Below, one piece after another: positions 17,330-28,790 of a stretch of DNA of 54,664 nucleotides. This DNA is from Litchfieldella qijiaojingensis. Its GTDB lineage: Bacteria > Pseudomonadota > Gammaproteobacteria > Pseudomonadales > Halomonadaceae. Location of the stretch: contig NZ_BMXS01000028.1 in NCBI RefSeq assembly GCF_014651875.1, positions 1 through 54,664 on the forward strand, written 5' to 3'. The notes under the pieces are model-generated. The model was not told the DNA's origin and ran no database searches. It was given only the letters and a program-made list of their open reading frames with translations. The number at the start of each line of letters is the position of its first letter. Position 1 is the stretch's first letter. The translations under genes and the position numbers were made by a program.

Positions 17330-18570
17330 CGTTGCTTTGGGTAGCTTTCGGCCTGCTTCTGGTACTCGCGCTGTGGCTGCTGGTATCGCCCCTGCGCGGT
17401 GCCCGGACACTGCACGCGGCCCAGCAGGACTTCGAGGCCAACGACCGTACCGCCGACCAGAACGTGGCGATCTTTCGTCGTCGTCTTGCATCCCTGGAAG
17501 CGGCCTTGGCGCGAGGCGAAATCGATCAGGCGCGCTTTGACGAAGACCGTCTGGACCTGGAGCGTAGCCTTCTCGAGGATACCGAGGCGACGCAGCGTCG
17601 CCCGCTCAAGTCGCCGCTGTCCGGGCGACTGGCCGTGCCTCTGGTCATGGTCGCCGTGGTGATCGCTAGCGTGCTCTGGTACCAGCAACAGGGTGCCGAG
17701 GGTGACCTGAGGCTGTTCACGGTGCAGCAGGAAGTGCGCAACAACCCGGAGCGCTCCCTGCCTATGATGATCGAGCGACTCGAACAGGAGGCCGCGCGTC
17801 AGCCCGACAACCCCAATGTATGGTCGTCGCTGTACCCCCTGTATCGCGACAGCGGCCAGGGAGACGAGGCGATCGATGCGCTCGAGCGGCTGATCGAACT
17901 GGAAGGTCGCCATCCCGCCTTGCTTGGCGAGCTTGCCCAGATACGATTCTTCGTTGCCAACCGGACCTTGACCGATGAGGTGCAGGCGTTGGTCGACGAA
18001 ACGCTCGACAAGGACCCGCGACAACCCCTCGTGCTTGGCATGCTGGGGATCCACGCTTTCGACGAAGGTCGCTATGAACAGGCCATCGAGCACTGGCGGC
18101 GGGCGATCGCCGGCTTCGACGATCCCGGTTCGGCCAGGGCGTTGCGTGAAGGCATCGCCGTTGCGCAGCGCCGCCTGGGGGTAGCGTCCGACGAACTCGA
18201 GACGGCGCAGTCCCGTGGTCCGGGCATTCAGGTGCGGGTCAGTCTTGATGCCGAGCTGCGTGGTTTGCTCGACGACGACGCCACCGTGTTCGTGGTGGCG
18301 CGTGACATGGAGGGTGAACTGCCACCGCTGGCGGTAGCCAGGACTACGCTGTCGGAGTTGCCACTCACCGTGACCCTTGACGACAGTCATGCCATGAGCG
18401 ACGCGGCACGGCTTTCCCAAGTCGAAGAGGCGCGCCTCATGGTCAGGGTGTCGACCAGCGGGCAGGCCACACCCCAGGCCGGCGACCTGTTCGGCGACCG
18501 CCAGGGGGTAGCGGTGGGCGATACCGATGGCGAGCCCATCGACGTTGTCATCGACAGGGTTGTCGAATAA
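17326..18570 (+). CDS. ccmI: Cytochrome c biogenesis protein CcmI (CycH), TPR protein
   Basis: A 414-residue protein: membrane span at residues 2-20, a cytoplasmic coiled loop, a second span near 100-120, then a periplasmic TPR domain (about 130-290) and a beta-rich C-terminal domain. CcmI chaperones apocytochrome c to the CcmFH ligase. The N-terminal region (FRRRLASLEAALARGEIDQ) matches the cytochrome c maturation CcmI domain. It is the last ccm gene, and smc starts 2 bp after its stop. Confidence 0.92.
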   Translation: MTLLWVAFGLLLVLALWLLVSPLRGARTLHAAQQDFEANDRTADQNVAIFRRRLASLEAALARGEIDQARFDEDRLDLERSLLEDTEATQRRPLKSPLSGRLAVPLVMVAVVIASVLWYQQQGAEGDLRLFTVQQEVRNNPERSLPMMIERLEQEAARQPDNPNVWSSLYPLYRDSGQGDEAIDALERLIELEGRHPALLGELAQIRFFVANRTLTDEVQALVDETLDKDPRQPLVLGMLGIHAFDEGRYEQAIEHWRRAIAGFDDPGSARALREGIAVAQRRLGVASDELETAQSRGPGIQVRVSLDAELRGLLDDDATVFVVARDMEGELPPLAVARTTLSELPLTVTLDDSHAMSDAARLSQVEEARLMVRVSTSGQATPQAGDLFGDRQGVAVGDTDGEPIDVVIDRVVE

Positions 18571-18572
18571 CC

Positions 18573-21500
18573 GTGCGTCTCAAGTCCATCAAGCTGGTCG
18601 GTTTCAAGTCCTTCGTCGACCCGGTGACGGTGCCTTTCGATGGCAACATGACCGCCATCGTCGGCCCCAATGGCTGTGGCAAGTCCAATGTCATCGATGC
18701 CGTGCGCTGGGTGATGGGCGAATCCTCGGCCAAGACATTGCGTGGCGAATCGATGACCGACGTCATCTTCAACGGCTCCACTGGTCGCAAGCCGGTGGGA
18801 CAGGCGTCGATCGAGCTGCTGTTCGACAACCGTGACGGCAGCATGGGCGGCCTCTACGCCCAGTACGCCGAAATCGCCGTCAAGCGTCAGGTCACCCGCG
18901 ACGCTCAATCGACCTATTTCTTCAACGGCCAGAAGTGCCGTCGCCGCGATATCGCCGACCTGTTTCTCGGCACCGGCCTGGGGCCGCGCTCCTACGCGAT
19001 CATCGGTCAGGGCATGATCTCGCGACTGATCGAGGCACGCCCCGAGGAGTTGCGCGCCACCCTCGAGGAGGCCGCCGGCATCTCCAAGTACAAGGAGCGC
19101 CGTCGCGAAACCGAGAATCGCATGCGTCGTACCCAGGAGAACCTGGAGCGCCTGGACGACATCCGCGAGGAGCTTGACAAGCAGCTCGAACGCCTCAAGC
19201 GCCAGGCCGAGGCGGCCAAGCGCTACCAGTCCCTGAAGCAAGAGGAATACCGTCTCAAGGGCGAGCTGGCGTTATTACGTGCCCGTGGCCTACGTGCCCA
19301 GCAGGACGAGCAGGAAGGCCGGGTACGCGAGTTGGAGATCCAGGTCGAGCGCGAGATCCTCGGTCAGCGGCAGTGCGAGTCTCGCCTCGAAGAGGCGCGC
19401 GTCGAGCATGATCGTCTGGCTGAACAACTCGAAGGTCATCAACGGCGTTTCTACGACACCACCGCCGAGATCGCGCGCCTCGAGCAGAGCCTGGAGCATG
19501 CCCGGTCGCGTGACCAGCAACTCGCCCGTGACTTGGAAAGCGCACGGCGCGAACTGGCCGAACTCGATCAACTCGGCGAAGCGGACAACGAACGCTTGCA
19601 GGCCCTCGACGAACGCCTCGAGACGCTAGGGCCGGAACGCGAGGAGGTCGACGAGAACCTGGCCCAGCTCGAGGACGCACTCGAGGAGGCCGAAGTGGCC
19701 GACGCCGAGAGTGCAGAACGCTGGGCTGCCTTCAGCGACGCCCTGCGCCAGGCGAATCATGATGCCGAGCGCGCCCAGGATCAGGTGAGGGGGCTCGAAC
19801 GAGCCCTGGAGTCGCTTGCCGGGGAGATCCAGCGTCGACGCCAACAGTCGCAGGAGTTGCCCGATGTCAGCGAGTTGCGCGAGCAACGCAGCGAGTTGGC
19901 CGAGCGGCTAGCCGAGGTCGAATTGGCCCGCGAGACGCTCGAGGCGCGTCGCGAATCGTTACGCGAGCAGCGTCAGGTCGTCGAGGAAGAGCTGGCCAGC
20001 CTGGAGCAGGCCCGCGAGGATGATCGCCAGACACGCAGCACGTTGCAGGGTGAACTGGCGTCGCTGGATGCCCTGATCCAGGCGGGTCTGGCCGATAACG
20101 ACGAAGCCCTGGATACGCATCTGGCCGAGCACGACCTGCAGCGGGCGCCAAGGCTGGGCGAGCGGCTGGCGGTCGATCCCGGCTGGGAGGACGTCGTGTC
20201 CTGGGTGCTGTCAGCCTGGCTCAATGCTCGGGTCACTCCACTGGACTCCTCGCGCGATGTTCTGGCCACATTGGCAGCGGGCGAACTGCCCTTGGTCGAG
20301 GATGGTGCCTCCCACGTCGAGTTCCGGCAGGATTCCCTGGCCGCTCGGGTCCACAATGCCGGAGGCGCCAGCGTGTTGCTCGCCGGTATTCGCTGTGCCG
20401 ATTCCCAGAACGCCGCCTGGGCCATGCAGGCTGAACTGCCCCCCGGCGAGAGCGTGATTACACCCGACGGCTTGTGGCTGGGGCGTGGCTGGGCGCGCCG
20501 TCGTGGCGCGGCCGAAGTCGCCGATAGCCTGCTCGCCAGTCGGCGGCGGCGCGACGAGGTGGCGCTGGAGCTGGATCGCGTTGAAACACGCCTGGTCCAG
20601 CACGACGATCGTCTGGCGGCCGTCAAGGCGCGTGGCCAGGAAATCGAGGCAGCCCTCGAACAGTGCCGCCAGGAGGAGCGCGATCAGGACCAGCAGCGTC
20701 AACAGCTCGTCTTGCAGGAAGCCAACCTGGCTACCCGGCTGGAGCATCTCGACGCTCGCGCCCGGGAGCTCGACGAGGAACTCGAGCGCCTCGAGGCACA
20801 GCACGAAGAACGGGCCATGGAGCTGGAAGCCGCGCGCGATCGCTGGCAGTCAGCCATGGCCATCCTCGAGGACAGTAGTGCCCAGCGCGAGACACTGGAG
20901 AGCGAACGACGCACCGCCCAGGAACGTTTGGCCAGCTTGCGAGGCCGCCAACGGCCATTGGCCGACCAGGCGCAGCGACTGGCGCTGGAGCATCAACGCC
21001 TTACCACCGAGCGCGAAGGGTTGTCGCAGCAACAAGGCCGCTCCGAACAGTCGCGCCAACGGCTCGAGGAGAAGTGCGCGGAGCTCGAGGAAAGCCGCGA
21101 GATGTTGCGCGAACCCGAAGAGGACGAACGCGAGCGGCTCGACGAGCTGCTGCATCGGCGCGCGCAGGAGGAGCAGGCGCTGAATGCCTGCCGCGACCAG
21201 GCAGCGGGGCTTGCCGAACAGTTGCGCAACGAGGAATTGGCGCGTCAAGCGCATGAGCGCAACCTGGAAGGGATTCGCGAGCGTCTGCAGGAAGGACGCA
21301 TGCAGGTCCAGGCCCTGGCGCTCAAGGCCGATGTCCAGCAGCAGCAACTCGATGAACTGGGCCACGATGCCGCCCAGTTGGCCGAGGGGCTCGATCCCAA
21401 TGCCACCGAATCAGCTTGGCAGAGCCGCCTGGAGGGGCTCGCTGACAAGATCCGCCGCCTCGGGGCGATCAACCTGGCGGCCATCGAGGAATACGATCAA

Positions 21501-22073
21501 CAGGCCGAGCGGCGTGATTACCTGGAGGCCCAGCATGCCGAGCTCAGCGAGGCTTTGGAGACGCTAGACCGCGCGATCCGCAAGATCGATCAGGAAACGC
21601 GCACGCGTTTCAAGCAGACCTTCGATCAGGTCGATGCCGGTCTGCAAGCACTTTTCCCCAAGGTTTTCGGAGGGGGAACCGCATGGTTGACGCTGACCGG
21701 CGAGGATTTGCTGGAAACGGGGGTGGCGATCATGGCACGCCCTCCCGGCAAGAAGAACAGCACTATTCATTTGCTTTCCGGGGGAGAAAAAGCCCTCACT
21801 GCGTTGTCATTGGTATTTGCTATCTTTCAACTTAATCCGGCACCGTTCTGCATGCTCGATGAAGTTGACGCTCCACTTGATGATGCCAATGTGGGACGCT
21901 ATGCCAATTTGGTGAAAGAAATGTCGGAAACGGTGCAATTCATTTACATCACTCATAACAAGATTGCCATGGAGTCCGCGGAACGTTTGATGGGAGTGAC
22001 CATGCAGGAACCGGGGGTGTCGCGTCTGGTATCGGTAGGGATAGAAGAGGCGGCAGTGCTGGCCGAGGCCTGA
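18573..22073 (+). CDS. smc: Chromosome segregation protein SMC
   Basis: A 1166-residue SMC protein with a GTG start. Walker A is GPNGCGKSN (residues 31-39). Two long coiled-coil arms rich in Glu, Arg, Leu and Gln flank a hinge around residues 500-650. The C-terminal head carries the signature LLSGGEKALTALSLVFA and Walker B FCMLDEVDAPLDD. SMC dimers extrude DNA loops and organise the chromosome. Having smc rather than mukB is usual for gammaproteobacteria outside the enterobacterial/Vibrio group. It lies only 2 bp behind ccmI with no visible terminator between, then precedes zipA. Confidence 0.97.
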   Translation: MRLKSIKLVGFKSFVDPVTVPFDGNMTAIVGPNGCGKSNVIDAVRWVMGESSAKTLRGESMTDVIFNGSTGRKPVGQASIELLFDNRDGSMGGLYAQYAEIAVKRQVTRDAQSTYFFNGQKCRRRDIADLFLGTGLGPRSYAIIGQGMISRLIEARPEELRATLEEAAGISKYKERRRETENRMRRTQENLERLDDIREELDKQLERLKRQAEAAKRYQSLKQEEYRLKGELALLRARGLRAQQDEQEGRVRELEIQVEREILGQRQCESRLEEARVEHDRLAEQLEGHQRRFYDTTAEIARLEQSLEHARSRDQQLARDLESARRELAELDQLGEADNERLQALDERLETLGPEREEVDENLAQLEDALEEAEVADAESAERWAAFSDALRQANHDAERAQDQVRGLERALESLAGEIQRRRQQSQELPDVSELREQRSELAERLAEVELARETLEARRESLREQRQVVEEELASLEQAREDDRQTRSTLQGELASLDALIQAGLADNDEALDTHLAEHDLQRAPRLGERLAVDPGWEDVVSWVLSAWLNARVTPLDSSRDVLATLAAGELPLVEDGASHVEFRQDSLAARVHNAGGASVLLAGIRCADSQNAAWAMQAELPPGESVITPDGLWLGRGWARRRGAAEVADSLLASRRRRDEVALELDRVETRLVQHDDRLAAVKARGQEIEAALEQCRQEERDQDQQRQQLVLQEANLATRLEHLDARARELDEELERLEAQHEERAMELEAARDRWQSAMAILEDSSAQRETLESERRTAQERLASLRGRQRPLADQAQRLALEHQRLTTEREGLSQQQGRSEQSRQRLEEKCAELEESREMLREPEEDERERLDELLHRRAQEEQALNACRDQAAGLAEQLRNEELARQAHERNLEGIRERLQEGRMQVQALALKADVQQQQLDELGHDAAQLAEGLDPNATESAWQSRLEGLADKIRRLGAINLAAIEEYDQQAERRDYLEAQHAELSEALETLDRAIRKIDQETRTRFKQTFDQVDAGLQALFPKVFGGGTAWLTLTGEDLLETGVAIMARPPGKKNSTIHLLSGGEKALTALSLVFAIFQLNPAPFCMLDEVDAPLDDANVGRYANLVKEMSETVQFIYITHNKIAMESAERLMGVTMQEPGVSRLVSVGIEEAAVLAEA

Positions 22074-22154
22074 ACGACTTGCACGAAATCATCAAAGGGG
22101 TTACCAAGGAAGGAGACCAATGCAGATCGGGGACAATAGAAGGGTGGTTGCGCT

Positions 22155-22200
22155 AGGGCCAAGTGATAACTTGACATTCAAAAAAAGTGGCCCTTTTTTT
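22155..22200 (+). terminator. Terminator-like hairpin after smc
   Basis: AGGGCCA (22155-22161) and TGGCCCT (22188-22194) form a perfect 7-bp stem followed by a run of T to 22200. The 26-nt loop contains a smaller AAGT/ACTT hairpin. It would end smc transcription before zipA. The large loop makes it weaker than a textbook terminator. Confidence 0.5.
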
Positions 22201-22271
22201 GGTAATCGCGCTATGCTGGTGTCGAACGACTTATTCAGGCATGGCGCCTTAGCAAACAGGCAAGACGACCC

Positions 22272-23867
22272 ATGGAACTAAGAGAGTGGCTGATCATCCT
22301 GGGGCTGGCTCTGGTGACCATCATCGTGATCGATGGTGTTCGTCGCCTGCAACGCCAGCGTCGAGTGCCCCGACTGGACCAGGTCGATAACGACACGACC
22401 GGTTCGAGCAAGGGGGAGGTGGCGGATCCCGAGCAGGCGGCTCGAGACGCCGAGATCAACTGGGAATTGCCCAATGGAGGGGCGCGCGTCGTCAAGCCGG
22501 CGTCCTATAGCTCGGGCGGGTCCAAACCCAAGCTGCAGCGGCAGGAACATCCTGGGCCGTCCAAGGTGCTGGCCAGCTGGCGTAACCAGGGAATGGCAGC
22601 GGACGAAACGCCGTCATCCTCCGCAGTGTCCGACAAGGCACAGGCCAAGGCCACCAGTACCAAGAAGGCCACCAGCACCGACAATGAATCCCGTCGGAGT
22701 GCCTCTTCGGCGCCACCGGCTGCCGAGATGAGCGAACGTCCCGCCGCCGAGTCGGTGCCCAAACCTTCGGCGGATGAGGCACAACCGCAGCCGAGCGAGC
22801 CACTGCATACCGAGCGCAGCGAACCGACGCTGTCGGCGCTGGCCGATGACGAGGCACGGCGAAATGGAGAGCCGGTGGTTTCCGGCCTATCGGCCGATCC
22901 GCATGATCACGACGAACATTTCGATGCCGAACGCTATCGGCTCGTCGACCTGGATGGCATGACCGACTCCCTGAAATCCGGGTCGGCCAAGATGGGGGCT
23001 TCCATGCAGCGGTTCGGGGCTTCGTTGCAGAAGGGCCTGGCCGAACGCAAGGCACAGCGCAAGAAGGATAAGCTCAAGCGTGAGCAGGAGAAGGCCGAAC
23101 GCAAGGCTCGCGAGGCCAGTCGTCGGCAGCAGGAAAAAGCCGAACGCGAGGCGCATGAGGCGGAACAACGCCAGCGCCAAAAGGAGCGTTCCCTGGTCGA
23201 AGACGACTACGACGATCCTTTGTTCACCCCGTCTCGCCGGTCGGCGAGTGATACCACCGAGACAACAGATCGAGAATATCGCGAGGATACTTCGGCCGAG
23301 ACCTGGCAAATCCAGGAAGAAGAAGCCATGCCACAGGATGGTGTGGTTACGCCGCACCCGATCGTCGAGAAAGCTCTGCGCCACGATGTCAGCGCCGAAC
23401 ATGCCCGCGAAACCCTGAGCCATGCCGAGGAAGTCATCGTCATCAGCGTGATGTCGCGCGACGAGGAAGGCTTCTCCGGCGCAGCGTTGCTCGACCTGAT
23501 GCTGGCCTGTGGTCTGCGCTACAGCAGCGAGATGGGAATCTTCCACCGCTTCGAGACCGAGGACCCGCATAGCGAGCTGCAGTTCTCGATGGTCAATGTC
23601 CTCAAGCCTGGGACCTTCCCGCTCGAGACGATGGCCGACTTCACCACTCCGGGCATCACGTTGCTGATGCCGCTGCCCGGTGCTGCTGATACCGCTGCAG
23701 CTTTCGAAGCGATGGTCGAGACGGCCATGGTGGTAGTGCGCCATCTGGGTGGTGAGTTGAAGGATGAGAACCACAGTGTGATGACCGCCCAGACCGTGGG
23801 GTTTGCCCGTCAGCGCGTCCAGGAGTTCGAGCGGCGCCATCGGCTGCATCGCTATCAGGCAACCTAG
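22272..23867 (+). CDS. zipA: Cell division protein ZipA
   Basis: A 531-residue protein: a short N-terminal membrane anchor (MELREWLIILGLALVTIIVI), a long charged and Pro/Ser/Lys-rich linker with a coiled basic stretch (about 250-310), and the C-terminal FtsZ-binding ZipA domain (about 390-525). ZipA tethers FtsZ to the membrane at the division ring. At 531 residues it is longer than E. coli ZipA (about 330) because of the linker. The smc-zipA-ligA order supports the call. Confidence 0.93.
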   Translation: MELREWLIILGLALVTIIVIDGVRRLQRQRRVPRLDQVDNDTTGSSKGEVADPEQAARDAEINWELPNGGARVVKPASYSSGGSKPKLQRQEHPGPSKVLASWRNQGMAADETPSSSAVSDKAQAKATSTKKATSTDNESRRSASSAPPAAEMSERPAAESVPKPSADEAQPQPSEPLHTERSEPTLSALADDEARRNGEPVVSGLSADPHDHDEHFDAERYRLVDLDGMTDSLKSGSAKMGASMQRFGASLQKGLAERKAQRKKDKLKREQEKAERKAREASRRQQEKAEREAHEAEQRQRQKERSLVEDDYDDPLFTPSRRSASDTTETTDREYREDTSAETWQIQEEEAMPQDGVVTPHPIVEKALRHDVSAEHARETLSHAEEVIVISVMSRDEEGFSGAALLDLMLACGLRYSSEMGIFHRFETEDPHSELQFSMVNVLKPGTFPLETMADFTTPGITLLMPLPGAADTAAAFEAMVETAMVVVRHLGGELKDENHSVMTAQTVGFARQRVQEFERRHRLHRYQAT

Positions 23868-23895
23868 CTGTAAGTTTGAAGTGATAAGAAAGTAA

Positions 23896-26405
<2,510 letters not shown>

Positions 26406-26438
26406 ACACTGGGGGGGGCTCGCAAAGGCCCTACCCCT

Positions 26439-26720
26439 CGTGGGAGCGCAGGTTTCCTGCGCGATCCGGCCGCCAGGCCGGTATTCTCGGGCGGTGCCAA
26501 ACTCATCGCGCAGCGGAGCTGCGCTCCCACAGGGTCCGTAATGGTCCAATGCTTTCGTGGGAGCGCAGATTCTCTGCGCGATCCGGCCGCCAGGCCGGCA
26601 TTCCTGGGTGGTACCAACCCCCTCGCGCAGCGGAGCTACGCTCCCACCGGGTTTGCAATGGTCCGATGCTTTCGTGGGAGCGCAGGTTTCCTGCGCGATC
26701 CGGCCGCCAGGCCGGCATTC
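26439..26720. repeat. REP/BIME-like repeat cluster (three forward, two inverse units)
   Basis: Three copies of a roughly 47-bp unit start at 26440, 26558 and 26674. Each opens with GTGGGAGCGCAG, has a CTGCGCGATCCGG core and ends in GCCGCCAGGCCGG. Between them lie two inverse units (26506-26530 and 26624-26646) ending in CGCTCCCAC. The whole repeats with a period of about 117 bp. Such palindromic GTGGGAGC-type elements resemble the REP/BIME sequences of pseudomonads. The cluster fills the gap between yheU and the convergent ABC permease; short frames inside it are artefacts. Confidence 0.85.
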
Positions 26721-26745
26721 CCACGAAGGCTGTTTTGCCGAGGGA

Positions 26746-27837
26746 TCAATCCAGGCTTTTCCGCGTTCGCGCCACCGCCACGCTCAGCATCACCAGCGTA
26801 AACACCCCCAGCGCGGCCAGTGCCGGCCACAGTTCGAGCAGGGCGGCGTCGCGCAGCATGATGCCGCGCACCAGGCGCAGGAAGTGGGTCAACGGCAGCA
26901 GCTCGGCCAGCCACTGGGCGACCTTGGGCATGCCAGCGAAGGGAAACATGAAACCCGACAGCAAGATCTGCGGCAGAAAGGTGAAGAACGCCATCTGCAT
27001 GGCCTGAAACTGGCTGCGTGCCAGCGTCGACAGGAAGATGCCCAGCGACAGGCTGGCGAGAATGAACACCAGTGCCGCCAGGTATAGCTCGAGCAGCGAA
27101 CCGCGCACCGGCACCGCGAACAGCCAGCGTCCCAGGACCAGTACCACCGTGACTTGGATCAGACCGATGCCGACGAAGGGCAACACCTTGCCAAGCGTCA
27201 GCTCCCAGGGCGAAACGGGGGTGGCGATCAGCATCTCCAGGTTGCCGTTCTCACGCTCGCGCACCAGGGCAATGGCGGTGAACAGCACCATGGTCATGGT
27301 CAGGATCACCCCGATCAACCCGGGTACGGTATTGACCGGGGCACGCCGTTCGGGATTGTAGAAGTTGACTACCTCGATCGGCGCAACTTGTTCTGTCCAA
27401 CCCTCAGCGTCAGGGACCGGGAAGCGCGCGAGCTGACGCGCCGAGGCCTGCACTACCTGATCGGAGCCGTCGACCACCAGTTGCAGCGCCGGACGGTCGC
27501 CGCGCTCCAGGCGCGTCTCGAAGTCCACGGGCAACACCACGGCCACATTGATCTTGCCGCGGCCCATCAGGTCGTCGACCTCCTGGGGAGTTGCGACCCG
27601 GTAGCTGAGGTCGATCACCTGGGTGGCCTCGAGCTGAGCCACCAACTCCCGGGAACGGGCGGTATCGGCCTGGTCCATCACCGCGGCATTCAGGTGGCGC
27701 ACGTCCAGGTTGATGGCGTAGCCGAACAGCACCAGTTGCATCACCGGAATGCCGACGATCATGGCGAAGGTCAGCCGGTCGCGACGCAGCTGACGCAACT
27801 CCTTGAGCACGATGGCCAGCATGCGTCGTAGTTTCAT
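26746..27837 (-). CDS. ABC-2 type exporter permease (YhhJ/YbhS-like)
   Basis: A 363-residue permease: one N-terminal membrane span (about residues 22-42), a large periplasmic domain, then five spans in the C-terminal half containing the ABC-2 signature region (RERENGNLEMLIATPVSPWEL). It pairs with the ATPase upstream and the lipoprotein-like HlyD protein to form a YbhGFSR/YhhJ-type efflux system. Its start overlaps the ATPase stop. Only one permease gene is present, so it probably acts as a homodimer. The substrate is unknown. Confidence 0.9.
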   Translation of the reverse strand: MKLRRMLAIVLKELRQLRRDRLTFAMIVGIPVMQLVLFGYAINLDVRHLNAAVMDQADTARSRELVAQLEATQVIDLSYRVATPQEVDDLMGRGKINVAVVLPVDFETRLERGDRPALQLVVDGSDQVVQASARQLARFPVPDAEGWTEQVAPIEVVNFYNPERRAPVNTVPGLIGVILTMTMVLFTAIALVRERENGNLEMLIATPVSPWELTLGKVLPFVGIGLIQVTVVLVLGRWLFAVPVRGSLLELYLAALVFILASLSLGIFLSTLARSQFQAMQMAFFTFLPQILLSGFMFPFAGMPKVAQWLAELLPLTHFLRLVRGIMLRDAALLELWPALAALGVFTLVMLSVAVARTRKSLD

Positions 27838-28790
27838 GGCGCTTCTCCCGCCGTTTGCCGTGGCTGTCGGGTGGCGGCAACGAAGACGTCCTCGAGGTTG
27901 GCGGTGTCGGGTACTAGTCGTGCCTCGATACCGGCCGCTCGAAGTCGTTCGCTCAGTGGCTTCTCCAGCCCCTCATCCTCGACCAGCATGCGCAACGAGG
28001 CACCGATCTGAGCTAGGGCGATTACCCCAGGTTGATTCTCGAGCACTTGTTGGGCTTGGCGTGGCCGGTCGCACTCCACCAGCAACGGGCGGCCGGGCAA
28101 CGCTTCCATAAGTCGCTGGGGGCTGTCGTCGGCGACCAGATGCCCGCGGTCGAGGATCGCCAGGCGCGTGCAGCGTTCGGCTTCGTCCATGTAATGGGTG
28201 GAGACCAGGATGGTGGTGCCGGCGTCGGTAAGTTCGAACAGCGACTCCCAGAACTCGCGTCGAGACTGCGGGTCGACCGCGCTGGTAGGTTCGTCCAGCA
28301 GCAGCAGGTCGGGCTCGTGCAGCACCGCGCCAGCCAGTGCCAGGCGTTGTTTCTGGCCACCGCTCAAGGTGCCGGCAAGCTGGTGGCGCAATTCCGTTAG
28401 CCAGTAGCGGTCCAGCAGTTCCTCGATACGCTGGCGGGTCCGTTCGCGCGACAAGCCGTGGACGGCAGCCAGGAAACCCAGGTTCTCGGCGACACTGAGG
28501 TCGCGGTAGAGCGAGAAGTTCTGGGTCATGTAGCCGAGCCGCCGCTTGAGGCCTTCGGCCTCTTTCGGCAGACGCATACCGAGTACCTCGATCTCGCCGC
28601 TGGTGGGATGCAGCAGACCGCACAGCATACGCAAGGTAGTGGACTTGCCCGAGCCATTGGGGCCGAGAAAGCCGTATACCTCACGTGGATGCACGTCCAG
28701 GTCGAGCGAGTCAACAGCGACCACGGGGCCAAAATGCTTACTGAGACCGCGCACCCGGATCACCGGTGCGCTGTTATCATCACCGGTCAT
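27834..28790 (-). CDS. ABC exporter ATP-binding protein
   Basis: A 318-residue ABC ATPase with Walker A GPNGSGKST, Q-loop YMTQNFSLY, signature LSGGQKQRLALAGA, Walker B LLLLDEPTSAVD and H-loop STHY. A C-terminal accessory domain follows from about residue 225. The start at 28790 overlaps the upstream HlyD gene by 11 bp; longer readings of the frame cross that gene and are rejected. It energises the neighbouring ABC-2 permease. Confidence 0.92.
   Translation of the reverse strand: MTGDDNSAPVIRVRGLSKHFGPVVAVDSLDLDVHPREVYGFLGPNGSGKSTTLRMLCGLLHPTSGEIEVLGMRLPKEAEGLKRRLGYMTQNFSLYRDLSVAENLGFLAAVHGLSRERTRQRIEELLDRYWLTELRHQLAGTLSGGQKQRLALAGAVLHEPDLLLLDEPTSAVDPQSRREFWESLFELTDAGTTILVSTHYMDEAERCTRLAILDRGHLVADDSPQRLMEALPGRPLLVECDRPRQAQQVLENQPGVIALAQIGASLRMLVEDEGLEKPLSERLRAAGIEARLVPDTANLEDVFVAATRQPRQTAGEAP

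Noticed and set aside
17146-18420. 424-codon minus-strand frame opposite ccmH/ccmI
   Set aside because: Antisense shadow with no recognisable motif; ccmH and ccmI on the other strand are certain.
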